Assembly (NCBI GenBank): GCA_963709875.1
Contig: CAVPYB010000001.1
Location: forward strand, 393,611 to 457,610
Length of the DNA: 64,000 bases
Source of the DNA: JAQBDA01 sp963709875
Lineage (GTDB): Bacteria > Chloroflexota > Anaerolineae > Anaerolineales > UBA4823
Reading direction: 5' to 3'
Under the pieces are notes generated by a model that was not told the DNA's origin, searched no databases, and worked only from the letters and a program-made list of their open reading frames with translations. The translations under genes and the position numbers were made by a program. Of the stretch, positions 17,594 to 28,073 are shown piece after piece (the first letter of the stretch is position 1; every line of letters begins with the position of its first letter).

Positions 17594-20136
17594 ATGGTGA
17601 AACTGGTTACGTTAACGATCGACGATGAACAGGTAACTGTTCCAGAAGGCACATTGATCGTCGATGCCGCCAAGAAGGTCGGTATCGATATCCCTGTGTT
17701 TTGCTACCACCCCAAGATGGAGCCGGTGGGTATGTGCCGCATGTGCCTGGTGGAGATTGGTCGACCGTCGATTGACCGCACCAGCGGTGAAGTGATGCTC
17801 AATCCGGATGGCACGCCGAAGATATCGTTCAGCCCCAAGCTGGAGACAGCCTGCACAACGCCGGTCTCTGAGGGGATGGTGGTCATCGGCTTGTCGGACA
17901 AGGTGAAGGCAGGCACGGGAGGATATCGTCGAATTCCTGCTGACCTCCCACCCGCTGGATTGTCCGATCTGCGATAAGGGCGGCGAATGCCCGCTGCAGA
18001 ATCTCACCATGGGGTTCGGTCCTGGCGAGAGCCGTTATATCTACGACGAGAAAATACGGCTGGCAAAAAACGTACCGCTGGGAGAGCTGATCTTCCTGGA
18101 TCGAGAGCGCTGCATCCAGTGCGCCCGCTGCGTGCGCTTCCAGGATGAGATCGTTGACGATCCGGTGATTGGCTTCTACCAGCGCGGGCGTTCGCTGGAG
18201 ATTGTCGACTTTCTCCGAGCCGGGGTTTGACTCGTATTACTCCGGCAACACGACCGATATCTGCCCGGTAGGTGCGCTGACGACGGCAGATTTCCGCTTT
18301 GGCGCCCGACCGTGGGAGCTCAACGCGGCTGCTTCGATCTGCGCGCAGTGTCCGGTCGGCTGCAACCTGACCTTCAATGTGCGCCGGGAGGCCAAATCCG
18401 GCGGGAGCTGGGCGATCAAGCGCGTCATGCCCCGCCAGCACGAAGCAGTCAATGAGATCTGGATCTGTGATAAGGGTCGCTTTGCATACCATTACACCGA
18501 AAGCAAGGCCAGGATTACCCAGCCGCTGGTGCGCAAGAACGGCGAGCTGACACCGGTGCCCTGGAAGGAAGCCCTGCAGCTGGTCTCCGCACGCTTCCGA
18601 GAGGCAGGCGATGGACTGGTAACCCTGGCCAGCGGCCGGCTCTCAAATGAGGACCTGTTCAACCTGAAGCAGCTCACCGACGGTCTGGGTGGTAAGAGCG
18701 TCCTGTATTCCCATATGGGCGGCGGAGACCTGGTATCGAAGGTCGGGGTGGCGCCTGGCACGAACTTCGGCGACCTCGGTCCTGAAAGCACCATCGTGGT
18801 GGTGGCATCCGACCTTCAGGAGGAGGCACCGGTCTGGTGGCTGCGTGTCAAGCAGGCTGCCGAGCGCGGCGCAGCCTTGATAGTGATCAACCCACGCCCT
18901 ACCCGGCTGGATAAATTTGCCCGGCACGTCGTGCGCTATGCTTATGGCTCCGAGGGGGCTGCCGTCCTGGCGATGGTCAACGCGTTGTCTGCCAAACGTC
19001 CCGACCTGCCGGAGTCGGTCAGCACCCTGGCGCGCAGCGACGAGCTGCAGTCCGCAGCCAAAACTGCTGCAGAAGCAGAGAATCGCATTATCCTCTATGG
19101 CAGCGAAGGTATTGGTTTGGAAGCCTCCACAGCGCTGGCGCAGGCCTGCGCAAACCTGTTGGTTACCACCGGTCATGTTGGACGTCCCAACAATGGTTTG
19201 ATCGGCGTCTGGCAGCGCGCCAACGATCAGGGCGCATGGGATATGGGTTTTGTTCCTACGCAGGCACTGCCTGAGATGCTTTCAAGTGCCCGGGCGCTGT
19301 ATATCATCGCTGCCGACCCCGCGGGAGATGATCCAGGCCTGGCTGAGACGGGAGATTTCCTGGTGGTACAGGAGCTCTTCCTGACCGACACCGCCAAGCT
19401 GGCCGACGTTGTTCTGCCGGCGCTGGCGTACACCGAGCGAGAGGGCAGCTACACCTCTGGCGAGCGCCGCGTGCAGCGTTTTTACCCGGCGCTGCCGCCA
19501 CGCTCGGACTGTAAAGCAGACTTTGCAATTGCAGGAGAGATCGGTCGTCTGCTGGGTTTGGAGATGGAAGCGCGGGTCGCATCTCTCGTTATGACCCGGC
19601 TGGCTGCCAGCCTGACAAATTATGTCGGCGAGGATGGAGCGCCGCTGTCCTATACCAAGCTGTCACAGGTGGTCGAGCAGTGGCCGGTCATCGGGCGCGG
19701 TGACCTTTATTATGGCGGCACGACCTACGAGAACTCCCAGGGGCTGGGTGTGCAGTTAGCCCCGGGCGCACAGCGCGGGGAACCCTTGCCGCTGGGCTGG
19801 AATATTCCGCCTGAAACTCATTTGCCGGAGGACGGGCTGCTGGCAGTCCCGATCACCAGGTTGTATGACCGCGGCCAGACGGTGCTGCCATCCAAGCTGC
19901 TTCACCAGCGCATCCCTCAGCCTTACGTCGCCATGCACCCGGACGACGCGGGGCGTCTGGACATCCTGGATGGTGCCACCATAGAGCTGAGCTGGGGTGG
20001 TACGACATCGTTTGTCACCATCAGGCTGGATGAGACCGTCCCGGCGAGCATCTTATTGGTGCCTCGGAGCATGGGTGTGCCGCTCTACCAGCCGCAGGCG
20101 GTAGAGGTGCGCCAGGTGGAACGGCAGGCTGCGTAG
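17594..20136 (+). CDS. nuoG: NADH-quinone oxidoreductase subunit G (two frameshifts)
   Basis: The 75-kDa subunit, about 847 residues after correction. The N-terminal [2Fe-2S] domain has FCYHPKMEPVGMCRMCLVEI and LETACTTPV. HPLDCPICDKGGECPLQN is the His-Cys3 cluster motif, CIQCARCVRF the next [4Fe-4S] site, and ICAQCPVGCNLTF an extra N7-type site before the molybdopterin-oxidoreductase-like domain. Frame changes occur near 17915 (extra A) and 18207 (extra G). Both are repaired by deleting one base. It lies between nuoF (45 bp gap) and nuoH (69 bp gap). Confidence 0.92.
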
Positions 20137-20205
20137 GATGATTGGGGTTCCGGTGAAATCGATACTCCTATCGAACGCTACTTCGAACGCGATGCGAGGT
20201 CCGGT

Positions 20206-21285
20206 ATGGATGTTGGCTTAATTATCGAGTGGGTTGTAAAATCGGTGATCCTGATTGTGGCACTGCTGACCGGCTTTGCGTATCTCACCTTCTATGAGCG
20301 CAAGGCACTGGCTCGCATCCAGGTGCGTATCGGTCCCAACCGTGCCGGTCCAGGAGGCTGGCTCCAGCCAGTTGCCGACGGTATAAAATTGATCTTCAAA
20401 GAAGAACTGGTCCCCGGGGACGCCTATAAAATCATGTTCATCCTGGCACCCGTCATCACTGTCGTGCCGGCATTTATCATCCTGGCAGTTGTCCCCTGGG
20501 GAGGCACAGTCAGCATTTTCGGACGGCAGATCGCGCTGTCAGTAGCCAATGTCAACGTCGGTATCCTGTACATCACCGCCATTGCCTCGATCTCAGTGTA
20601 CGGGATCGTGCTGGCCGGCTGGTCGTCGAACAATAAGTACGCCATGATGGGCGGCATCCGCTCCTCGGCGCAGATGATCAGCTATGAGCTAGTACTGGGG
20701 CTCGGTTTCATCGGTCCGATGATGCTGGCTGCCTCGATGAGCGTGCAAGATATCGTCGTTGCCCAGCGCAGTATATGGTATGTGGTTTACCAGCCAATCG
20801 GCGCATTAATCTTCTGGATCGCCACTCTGGCGGAGGTCAACCGCGCCCCGTTTGATATGCCCGAAGCGGAGCAAGAGCTGACAGCAGGCTACCATACCGA
20901 GTATTCCGGCATGAAGTTTGCCCTGTTCTTCATGGCTGAATACATCAAGATGATTGCGGTGAGTGCGATTGCTGTAGCGCTTTTCTTTGGCGGCTACCTG
21001 GGACCATTCGTAGATCGCTGGCCTTGGCTAGGTCCGTTCTACTTCCTTGTCAAGATCATCATCCTGCTGTTTGGCATGATCTGGGTACGGGCTACCCTGC
21101 CGCGCATGCGATACGACCGGCTGATGGCATTCGGCTGGAAGGTGCTCTTCCCGCTGGCTCTGGTGAACATCTTCTTAACTGCAGTTGGCATTTCCTTGGA
21201 GATGGTTTGGCTGATACCGGTGCTTACAATCCTGGCTCTGGTCTTAACGGTATATCTGGCGCGCAACGCCATTGGTAGGAGGTAA
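20206..21285 (+). CDS. nuoH: NADH-quinone oxidoreductase subunit H
   Basis: A 359-residue, eight-helix membrane subunit that joins the peripheral and membrane arms. ERKALARIQVRIGPNRAGP and the quinone-site loop AEVNRAPFDMPEAEQELTAG are textbook. The frame is intact, and nuoI starts only 2 bp after the stop. Confidence 0.96.
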   Translation: MDVGLIIEWVVKSVILIVALLTGFAYLTFYERKALARIQVRIGPNRAGPGGWLQPVADGIKLIFKEELVPGDAYKIMFILAPVITVVPAFIILAVVPWGGTVSIFGRQIALSVANVNVGILYITAIASISVYGIVLAGWSSNNKYAMMGGIRSSAQMISYELVLGLGFIGPMMLAASMSVQDIVVAQRSIWYVVYQPIGALIFWIATLAEVNRAPFDMPEAEQELTAGYHTEYSGMKFALFFMAEYIKMIAVSAIAVALFFGGYLGPFVDRWPWLGPFYFLVKIIILLFGMIWVRATLPRMRYDRLMAFGWKVLFPLALVNIFLTAVGISLEMVWLIPVLTILALVLTVYLARNAIGRR

Positions 21286-21287
21286 GG

Positions 21288-21788
21288 GTGTTTACGGAAA
21301 TCCTGCGTGGTCTCGGGACCACGTTCAAATCGATGTTCGAGAAACCGGTTACGATTCAGTACCCGGAGGTGAAACGACCGGTCCACCGTCGCTTTAAGGG
21401 GCGGCACGAGCTCAAACGCTATGACAACGGGTTGGAAAAATGCATCGGCTGCTCGTTATGCGCCGCGGCCTGCCCGGCAGACGCGATCTTCGTCGAAGCC
21501 TCGGAAAACACGGATGAAGTGCGCTTCTCTCCTGGGGAGCGCTATGCCAGCACGTATGAGATCAATATGCTGCGCTGCATCTTCTGCGGCTACTGCGAGG
21601 ATGCCTGCCCCACAGAAGCCATTGTGTTAGGCGATAATTACGAGCTCTCATTTACCGACCGGCGCCAGTCGATCTATACCAAAGAGATGCTGATCGTCCC
21701 GGTGTCGCCGGATGGCAGGCCCACCCCGCAGAAAGTGGAACCCGGGAAGTTCAACCGCTCCATCCCACTGATGCAGGACCCGGATTGA
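21288..21788 (+). CDS. nuoI: NADH-quinone oxidoreductase subunit I
   Basis: A 166-residue ferredoxin-like subunit with two [4Fe-4S] motifs, CIGCSLCAAACPADAI and CIFCGYCEDACPTEAI (clusters N6a and N6b). Start is GTG 21288, right behind the AGGAGG-like end of nuoH (GGTAGGAGGTAAGG). Intact. Confidence 0.95.
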   Translation: MFTEILRGLGTTFKSMFEKPVTIQYPEVKRPVHRRFKGRHELKRYDNGLEKCIGCSLCAAACPADAIFVEASENTDEVRFSPGERYASTYEINMLRCIFCGYCEDACPTEAIVLGDNYELSFTDRRQSIYTKEMLIVPVSPDGRPTPQKVEPGKFNRSIPLMQDPD

Positions 21789-21813
21789 ACGACTATTACA
21801 AGGTGTCGGCTGG

Positions 21814-22317
<504 letters not shown>

Positions 22318-22370
22318 TGCCAGCTGGGAGCAGCATGCTGCCACGCCAGCATTGAACGTGGAGGAGGTTC

Positions 22371-22673
22371 ATGGTACCAATCGCATACTACATCGGTCTA
22401 TCGGCAATATTGTTCACGATCGGCGCGTTAGGTGTCCTGATCCGGCGCAACCCGATTGTTATATTTATGTCGGTTGAGCTGATGCTCAATGCCGGCAACC
22501 TGGCGTTTGTGGCTTTTGCGCGCTCGTTCGAGGCGGTGAGCGGGCAGATCTTCGTGTTCTTTGTGATGACAGTCGCTGCGGCAGAGGTGGCGGTGGGTCT
22601 GGCGTTGATCGTGACGATCTTCCACACCAAGCAGAGCATCGATGTCGACCAGATGAACAGCTTGAAGTGGTGA
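22371..22673 (+). CDS. nuoK: NADH-quinone oxidoreductase subunit K
   Basis: A 100-residue, three-helix proton-channel subunit. The conserved glutamates are in FMSVELMLNAGNLAFVA and TVAAAEVAVGLALIV. AGGAGG precedes the ATG. Intact. Confidence 0.94.
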   Translation: MVPIAYYIGLSAILFTIGALGVLIRRNPIVIFMSVELMLNAGNLAFVAFARSFEAVSGQIFVFFVMTVAAAEVAVGLALIVTIFHTKQSIDVDQMNSLKW

Positions 22674-22718
22674 ACGGATTCTCCTGTAGGATGATCTCGG
22701 AAGGATGAGGAGATTGTT

Positions 22719-24860
22719 ATGTTGCTGAGCGAAGCAGGATCGGGAGGCGCGCAGTTCTTCTACCTGGTACCCTGGGTAGTGTTCTTCCCGCTGATCGGTC
22801 TGCTGATCAATGTCATCATCGGTGGGCGGCTGGCGGAAAAGCTGATCGGTACCATTGCCAGCGCCGCGACGGGCTGGCTTTCGTGGTTGCGGTGCTGCTG
22901 GCGTATTCCCTTACCGGCCATCCGGAAGGCACGGTCGTGCCGCTGGCGGACTGGATCACGATCGGCGACCTGCACATCGGCTGGGGCATTCCAGGTGGAT
23001 ACCCTGTCTGTGACCATGATGCTGGTGGTTTCGGGGGTCGGCACCCTGATCCACATCTACGCCATCGGCTACATGCACGACGATGTCCGCCACAACGGCG
23101 ACCCGAGCCGCTACCGTCGCTTCTTCGTTTTCTTCAACTTGTTCATCGTCGCCATGATGGTGTTGGTGAGCGCCGATAATTACCTGATGCTGTTCGTCGG
23201 CTGGGAGGGCGTAGGTCTGTGCTCGTTCCTGCTGATCGGCTTCTGGTACGACAAAGGCGAGAACGGCATTGGCAATGCCCTGGCGGCCAAGAAAGCCTTC
23301 ATCACCAACCGCATCGGCGACTTTGGCTTCCTGCTGGCAGCCTTCACCATGTTCGGAGTTTTTCGCACATTCAATTTCGAAGCGGTGTTTCACCAGGTCC
23401 CGGAGATTGCAGAACTCTTCCCGACTGCCATATTGTTCATCACCCTGTTCATGCTGCTGGGCGTGGCGGGTAAATCGGCGCAGATCCCGCTCTATGTCTG
23501 GCTGCCAGACGCCATGGCAGGTCCAACGCCGGTCTCGGCGCTGATCCATGCGGCCACCATGGTGACCGCGGGCGTTTACCTGGTGGCGCGCTCCTTCCCG
23601 CTGTATGCTGCGGTGCCGGTGGCACAGAACACCGTGGCGCTGGTGGGCGGCGTGACAGCCCTGTTTGCTGCCACCATCGCCGTCGCCCAGTTCGATATCA
23701 AGAAAGTGCTGGCTTATTCCACCATCAGCCAGCTCGGCTTTATGGTTGCGGCAGTGGGGATGGGCGCCTTCGTGGCCGGTATGTTCCACCTGGTGACGCA
23801 CGCCTTCTTCAAAGCCCTGCTCTTCCTCTCAGCCGGGTCGGTCATCCAGGGTCTGGAGCGCGGCGACCATCATGTCGAGCATGACCCGAAGCTGAAGAAA
23901 TCCAGCGCACATGGGCATTTCGACCCGCAGGACATGCGCAATATGGGCGGTCTGCGCACGCGCATGAAGACCACCTTCTGGGTCTACCTGATCGGCGCTC
24001 TGGCGTTGGCAGGCATGCCGCCGCTGGCGGGCTTCTGGTCCAAAGATGAGATATTGCTGGAGGCGCAGCAGCTGCTGCCTGCAGTTTATTACCTGCTGAC
24101 GATCGCGGCATTCCTGACCGCCTTCTATATGGGACGCCAGGTGCTGATGGTCTTCTTCGGCGAGGCGCGCACGCCGGCGGCAGCGCATGCCACGGAAAGC
24201 CCGCGCGTGATGACCGTGCCATTGATCATCCTGGCTGTATTCTCCGCCCTGGGCGGGGCGATGAACCTGCCGGTGCTGCATACCTTCGGTCACTGGCTGG
24301 AAAATACCCTGGCGGCAGAAGGTGCGCATGGTGCTGAGGAAGCTGCCGCATCAGTCTCCGGCTTCGACCCGCTGACTGCGGCGATCGCAACCACCCTGGC
24401 CCTGGTGGCGATCGGGCTCGCCTGGTATATCTACCACCGCCGCTACAAGGAGATGCTCAAGCAGCCGCCTGCCAGCCGGGCGGATGACCCGCTGCGCAAG
24501 TGGCTCGGTCCGGTATTTACCGTGCTGGAGAACAAATACTGGGTGGATGAACTGTACTGGGCGATCCTCCTGAATCCTTATATCGCCCTTTCCCGCTTCC
24601 TGGCTTACCAGGTGGACTGGCGCTTCTGGCACGACTGGTTCCACGAAAGTGTGCTCGTGCGCGGGTTCAACGCCCTGGCAGGCTTGCTGACGGTGCAGGT
24701 CGACCTGGGTATCATCGATGCCGTCGCCAACTGGCTGGGCGCGGCCACCCAGCGAATAGCGGGTCGAATGCGCCTCCTGGAAACGGGTTATGTGCGCAAC
24801 TATGCCCTCTCAGTATTCCTGGGAGTGGTTATTATTTTGGGTTATTTGATCTTGCGATAG
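22719..24860 (+). CDS. nuoL: NADH-quinone oxidoreductase subunit L (pair of compensating frameshifts)
   Basis: An antiporter-like proton-pumping subunit of about 713 residues with the long lateral helix at its C-terminus. VGWEGVGLCSFLLIGFWYDK and PDAMAGPTPVSALIHAATMV are diagnostic. Roughly residues 52-89 are scrambled as written. A base is missing near 22872, the correct sequence (LAFVVAVLLAYSLTGHPEG) then runs in frame 2, and an extra G near 22985 restores frame 3 at AFQVDTLSVTMMLVVSGVG. The overall frame stays open, so an automatic annotation would not flag the damage. Confidence 0.94.
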   Translation: MLLSEAGSGGAQFFYLVPWVVFFPLIGLLINVIIGGRLAEKLIGTIASAATGWLSWLRCCWRIPLPAIRKARSCRWRTGSRSATCTSAGAFQVDTLSVTMMLVVSGVGTLIHIYAIGYMHDDVRHNGDPSRYRRFFVFFNLFIVAMMVLVSADNYLMLFVGWEGVGLCSFLLIGFWYDKGENGIGNALAAKKAFITNRIGDFGFLLAAFTMFGVFRTFNFEAVFHQVPEIAELFPTAILFITLFMLLGVAGKSAQIPLYVWLPDAMAGPTPVSALIHAATMVTAGVYLVARSFPLYAAVPVAQNTVALVGGVTALFAATIAVAQFDIKKVLAYSTISQLGFMVAAVGMGAFVAGMFHLVTHAFFKALLFLSAGSVIQGLERGDHHVEHDPKLKKSSAHGHFDPQDMRNMGGLRTRMKTTFWVYLIGALALAGMPPLAGFWSKDEILLEAQQLLPAVYYLLTIAAFLTAFYMGRQVLMVFFGEARTPAAAHATESPRVMTVPLIILAVFSALGGAMNLPVLHTFGHWLENTLAAEGAHGAEEAAASVSGFDPLTAAIATTLALVAIGLAWYIYHRRYKEMLKQPPASRADDPLRKWLGPVFTVLENKYWVDELYWAILLNPYIALSRFLAYQVDWRFWHDWFHESVLVRGFNALAGLLTVQVDLGIIDAVANWLGAATQRIAGRMRLLETGYVRNYALSVFLGVVIILGYLILR

Positions 24861-24941
24861 GATTACTTTTCCCGGACCTCCGCCCAATCCCCTCACCATT
24901 TTGGGAGATAAAGCTCCGGGATACCTGCAGAAGGACAAGGA

Positions 24942-26469
24942 ATGGCTATGAATTTCTTCTTGTATCCGCTCACCCTGGTCACATTCTTCCCCCTGCTCGG
25001 CGTGCTGGTGCTGCTCTTCTTGAAACCGGAGCAGAAAAATGCGGCCCGCTGGGTGGCGCTGATCACCTCCCTGATCACCTTTGCCATTTCGATCGCAGTG
25101 CTGGCACAGTTCAAACCCGAAAACCCAGACCTGCAGATGGTGGTGAGCGTCCCTTGGATCCAGGTGGCGGGCTGGGAGATCACCTACTTCATGGGAGTGG
25201 ATGGTTTGAGCATCTTGCTGCTGCTGCTCACCACCTTCCTGACCCCGATCTCGATCCTTTCCACCTGGACGGCGGTCGATGAGCGGGTGAAGGAGTTTAT
25301 GATCTTTTTCCTGCTCCTGGAGTTAGGCATGCTGGGTGTGTTCCTGGCGCAGGACCTGTTCCTGTTCTATATCTTCTGGGAATTCACCCTGGTGCCGATG
25401 TACTTCCTGATCGGCATCTGGGGCGGGGCTCGGCGTATTTATGCCGCGGTCAAGTTCTTCCTGTATACCATGGCGGGCTCGATCCTGATGCTGCTGGCGA
25501 TCCTGTGGCTGGGCATCTAGGGGGGCACATTCTCGGTCCCCGACTTGATCGCCAAAGGCGGTATTCCCGGCGAACATGCAGCTCTGGCTGTTCCTGGCCT
25601 TTGCGGCGGCCTTTGCCATCAAGGTGCCCATGTGGCCGCTGCACTCCTGGCTGCCGGATGCCCACGTGGAAGCGCCGACCGCCGGTTCGGTCATCCTGGC
25701 AGGCGTGCTGCTGAAGATGGGCACCTACGGTTTCCTGCGCTTCAATCTCCCCTTGTTCCCGGAGGCATCGATCCGTGCCGCGCCCTGGATGGCAGCCCTG
25801 GCGGTGATCGGCATCCTGTACGGTGCGATGGTTTCGTACGCACAGAAGGATGTCAAGAAGCTGGTGGCTTATTCCTCGGTCAGCCACCTGGGCTTTGTCA
25901 TGCTGGGTTTGTTCGCTTTGAATCCGCAGGGCATTCAAGGCGGCATCCTGCAGATGGTCAACCACGGTTTGAGCACGGGGGCGTTGTTCCTTGTGGTCGG
26001 CATGATCTACGAACGCCGCCACACGCGCGATATGGACCAGTTTGGCGGCCTGTGGAAGGTGATGCCCATCTACGGCACGCTGACCCTGATCATTGCGCTG
26101 TCTTCGATGGGCTTGCCGGGCTTGAACGGTTTTGTGGGCGAGTTCACCATCTTGTTGGGCGCCTGGGAAGCCGGCGGGGTGGGCGGCGCGTTGGGGACTT
26201 ACTGGTTTGCCGCCCTGGCAGCTATCGGCGTTATCCTGGCAGCCGTGTATATCCTGTACATGTTCCAGAAGCTGTTCCTGGGACCGGTCGACAAAGAGGA
26301 AAACCGCACCCTGAAAGATATCAACTGGCGCGAGATCGTCATCCTGGTGCCATTGCTGATCCTGATCTTCTGGATTGGTCTCTACCCCAGCCCGTTCTTT
26401 ACGCTGATGGGCGCTTCGGTCGATAAACTGACCGTGGCGCTGCAGTCCGCAGCACTGGCGATGCCTTGA
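24942..26469 (+). CDS. nuoM: NADH-quinone oxidoreductase subunit M (in-frame amber and one frameshift)
   Basis: An antiporter-like proton-pumping subunit. The first part, up to SILMLLAILWLGI, ends at TAG 25518-25520. The same frame then continues with GGTFSVPDLIAKGGI, and after a surplus C in the CCC at 25566-25568 frame 1 gives MQLWLFLAFAAAFAIKVPMW and PLHSWLPDAHVEAPTAGSVI. It ends with LVPLLILIFWIGLYPSPFF. Two independent lesions in an otherwise perfect 508-residue NuoM point to poor base quality here. Confidence 0.92.
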
Positions 26470-26512
26470 TGTCTGCTGCCAGAATTGATTTCGGCGATCT
26501 GCGAGGGAGCCG

Positions 26513-27970
26513 ATGACCGTTCAAGAATTAATGCAAAACACCTATGCCATCCTGCCGATGGTCGTCTTGGTCGCCTGGGCGACAGTGCTCATCCTGGTGG
26601 ATCTGTTCACCGGCAGGCAGCGCAAACCTCTGATCATCTTTCTGGCAGCCATGGGTCTGGTCGTTTCGCTGGTGGTGGCGCTGACACAGGTCGGTCAGGA
26701 GCAGGTCGCTTTCAACGGCATGGTCGTCCTGGATGGTTTTGCCATCTTTTTGCAAGTAGTCTTCCTGGTCAGCGGTCTGGTAGCGATCGCCCTGTCTTAT
26801 GATTACTTGAAGCGCCTGCAGATCGATCGCAGCGAGTACTACATCCTGCTGCTGTTCTCGATCAGCGGGATGATGCTCATGTCGCAGGCATCTGACCTGA
26901 TCGTGGTCTTCCTGGCGCTGGAGCTGCTCTCGATCCCGCTGTACGTCATGGCGGGCTTCGCCCGCCCGCAGCCCAAGTCCGAGGAGGCGGCGCTGAAATA
27001 TTTCTTGCTGGGCGCTTTCGCTGGCGGTTTCGTGGTCTACGGTATCGCACTGGTCTTCGGCGCTACGGCGACAACAGGTTTGGGAGGTGTGGTTGATGCA
27101 GTCTCCAGCGGCACAGCCAACCTGGCTCTGCTGACAGTCGGCGCGGCGCTGATGCTGGTCGGGCTGGGCTTCAAAGTGGCAGTGGTGCCCTTCCATATGT
27201 GGACCCCGGATGTCTACCAGGGTTCGCCCACTGCGGTCACTGCTTTCATGTCGGTGGGCGCCAAGGCAGCCGGCTTCGCGGCCCTGCTGCGTATTTTTTT
27301 GACCGCTTTACCTGCCCTTTCAGTTGACCTGACCCCAATCCTGTGGGCACTGGCAGCTCTGACTATGATCCTGGGCAACTATGTCGCCATTGCGCAGGGC
27401 AATATCAAGCGCATGCTGGCATATTCAAGTATCGCACACGCCGGCTATATCCTGATGGCGATCGTGCCGTATGGACAGGGTGATGTCTCTGCGGATGTGG
27501 TTGCCGCGGCGCTTTTCTACCTGGTCGCCTATGGTCTGACCAGCTTCGGCGCCTGGTCGGTGGTGATCATCCTAGAGCAGGTGGAGAACCGCGGTCTGGA
27601 GCTGCAAGATTACGCCGGGCTGGCGCGCCGCTATCCCGTGCTGGCGGCTGCCATGACGATCTTCATGCTCTCGTTCATCGGCGTGCCGCCCACGCTGGGT
27701 TTTGTGGGTAAGTTCTACATGTTCAGCACTGTGGTTGAGGGCGGCTTCATCGGGCTGGCGCTGATCGGCGTGCTGACCTCCCTGGTATCGGCATACTACT
27801 ACCTGCGCGTGGTGGTTTACATGTACATGCGCGAGGGCGAGCCGCAAGTCTACAGCGAGCGCTGGCTGGCGCTTACCGCAGGATTGACCGCTGTTGCAAC
27901 CTTGCTGCTGGGCATCTTCTCTGCCCCGCTGTTCAATTGGGCTTCCCAGGCGGCGCTGATGCTGTTTTAA
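26513..27970 (+). CDS. nuoN: NADH-quinone oxidoreductase subunit N
   Basis: A 485-residue antiporter-like subunit, last gene of the operon. FLALELLSIPLYVMAGFAR, VVPFHMWTPDVYQGSPTAVT and IKRMLAYSSIAHAGYILM are the conserved helices with pumping lysine and glutamate residues. Intact. Confidence 0.95.
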   Translation: MTVQELMQNTYAILPMVVLVAWATVLILVDLFTGRQRKPLIIFLAAMGLVVSLVVALTQVGQEQVAFNGMVVLDGFAIFLQVVFLVSGLVAIALSYDYLKRLQIDRSEYYILLLFSISGMMLMSQASDLIVVFLALELLSIPLYVMAGFARPQPKSEEAALKYFLLGAFAGGFVVYGIALVFGATATTGLGGVVDAVSSGTANLALLTVGAALMLVGLGFKVAVVPFHMWTPDVYQGSPTAVTAFMSVGAKAAGFAALLRIFLTALPALSVDLTPILWALAALTMILGNYVAIAQGNIKRMLAYSSIAHAGYILMAIVPYGQGDVSADVVAAALFYLVAYGLTSFGAWSVVIILEQVENRGLELQDYAGLARRYPVLAAAMTIFMLSFIGVPPTLGFVGKFYMFSTVVEGGFIGLALIGVLTSLVSAYYYLRVVVYMYMREGEPQVYSERWLALTAGLTAVATLLLGIFSAPLFNWASQAALMLF

Positions 27971-28012
27971 GTTGTAGATAGGCAGCTGATGCTGCGCCCT
28001 ACAGGGATGGAA

Positions 28013-28046
28013 AAACCTCCCGCGAGTTCGAACCCGCGGGAGGTTT
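28013..28046. terminator. Bidirectional terminator between nuoN and the multicopper oxidase gene
   Basis: A perfect 12-bp stem, AAACCTCCCGCG (28013-28024) with CGCGGGAGGTTT (28035-28046), and a 10-nt loop that is itself partly palindromic. The A-rich run before the stem gives a short T-tract on the minus strand. It lies between convergent genes, so it can end transcription from both sides. Confidence 0.8.
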
Positions 28047-28073
28047 CGCAACTCTGAATTGAATGGTTACGGG

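Noticed and set aside
15260..18240. Programmed ribosomal frameshifting in the nuo genes
   Set aside because: There is no common slippery heptamer or downstream pseudoknot, the sites differ in every gene, and unrelated genes show the same lesions. Sequence error explains all of them more simply.
25518..25520. Pyrrolysine or stop-codon readthrough in nuoM
   Set aside because: No PYLIS-like structure or pyl genes are visible, the position is not a conserved special residue, and another lesion lies 45 bp away.
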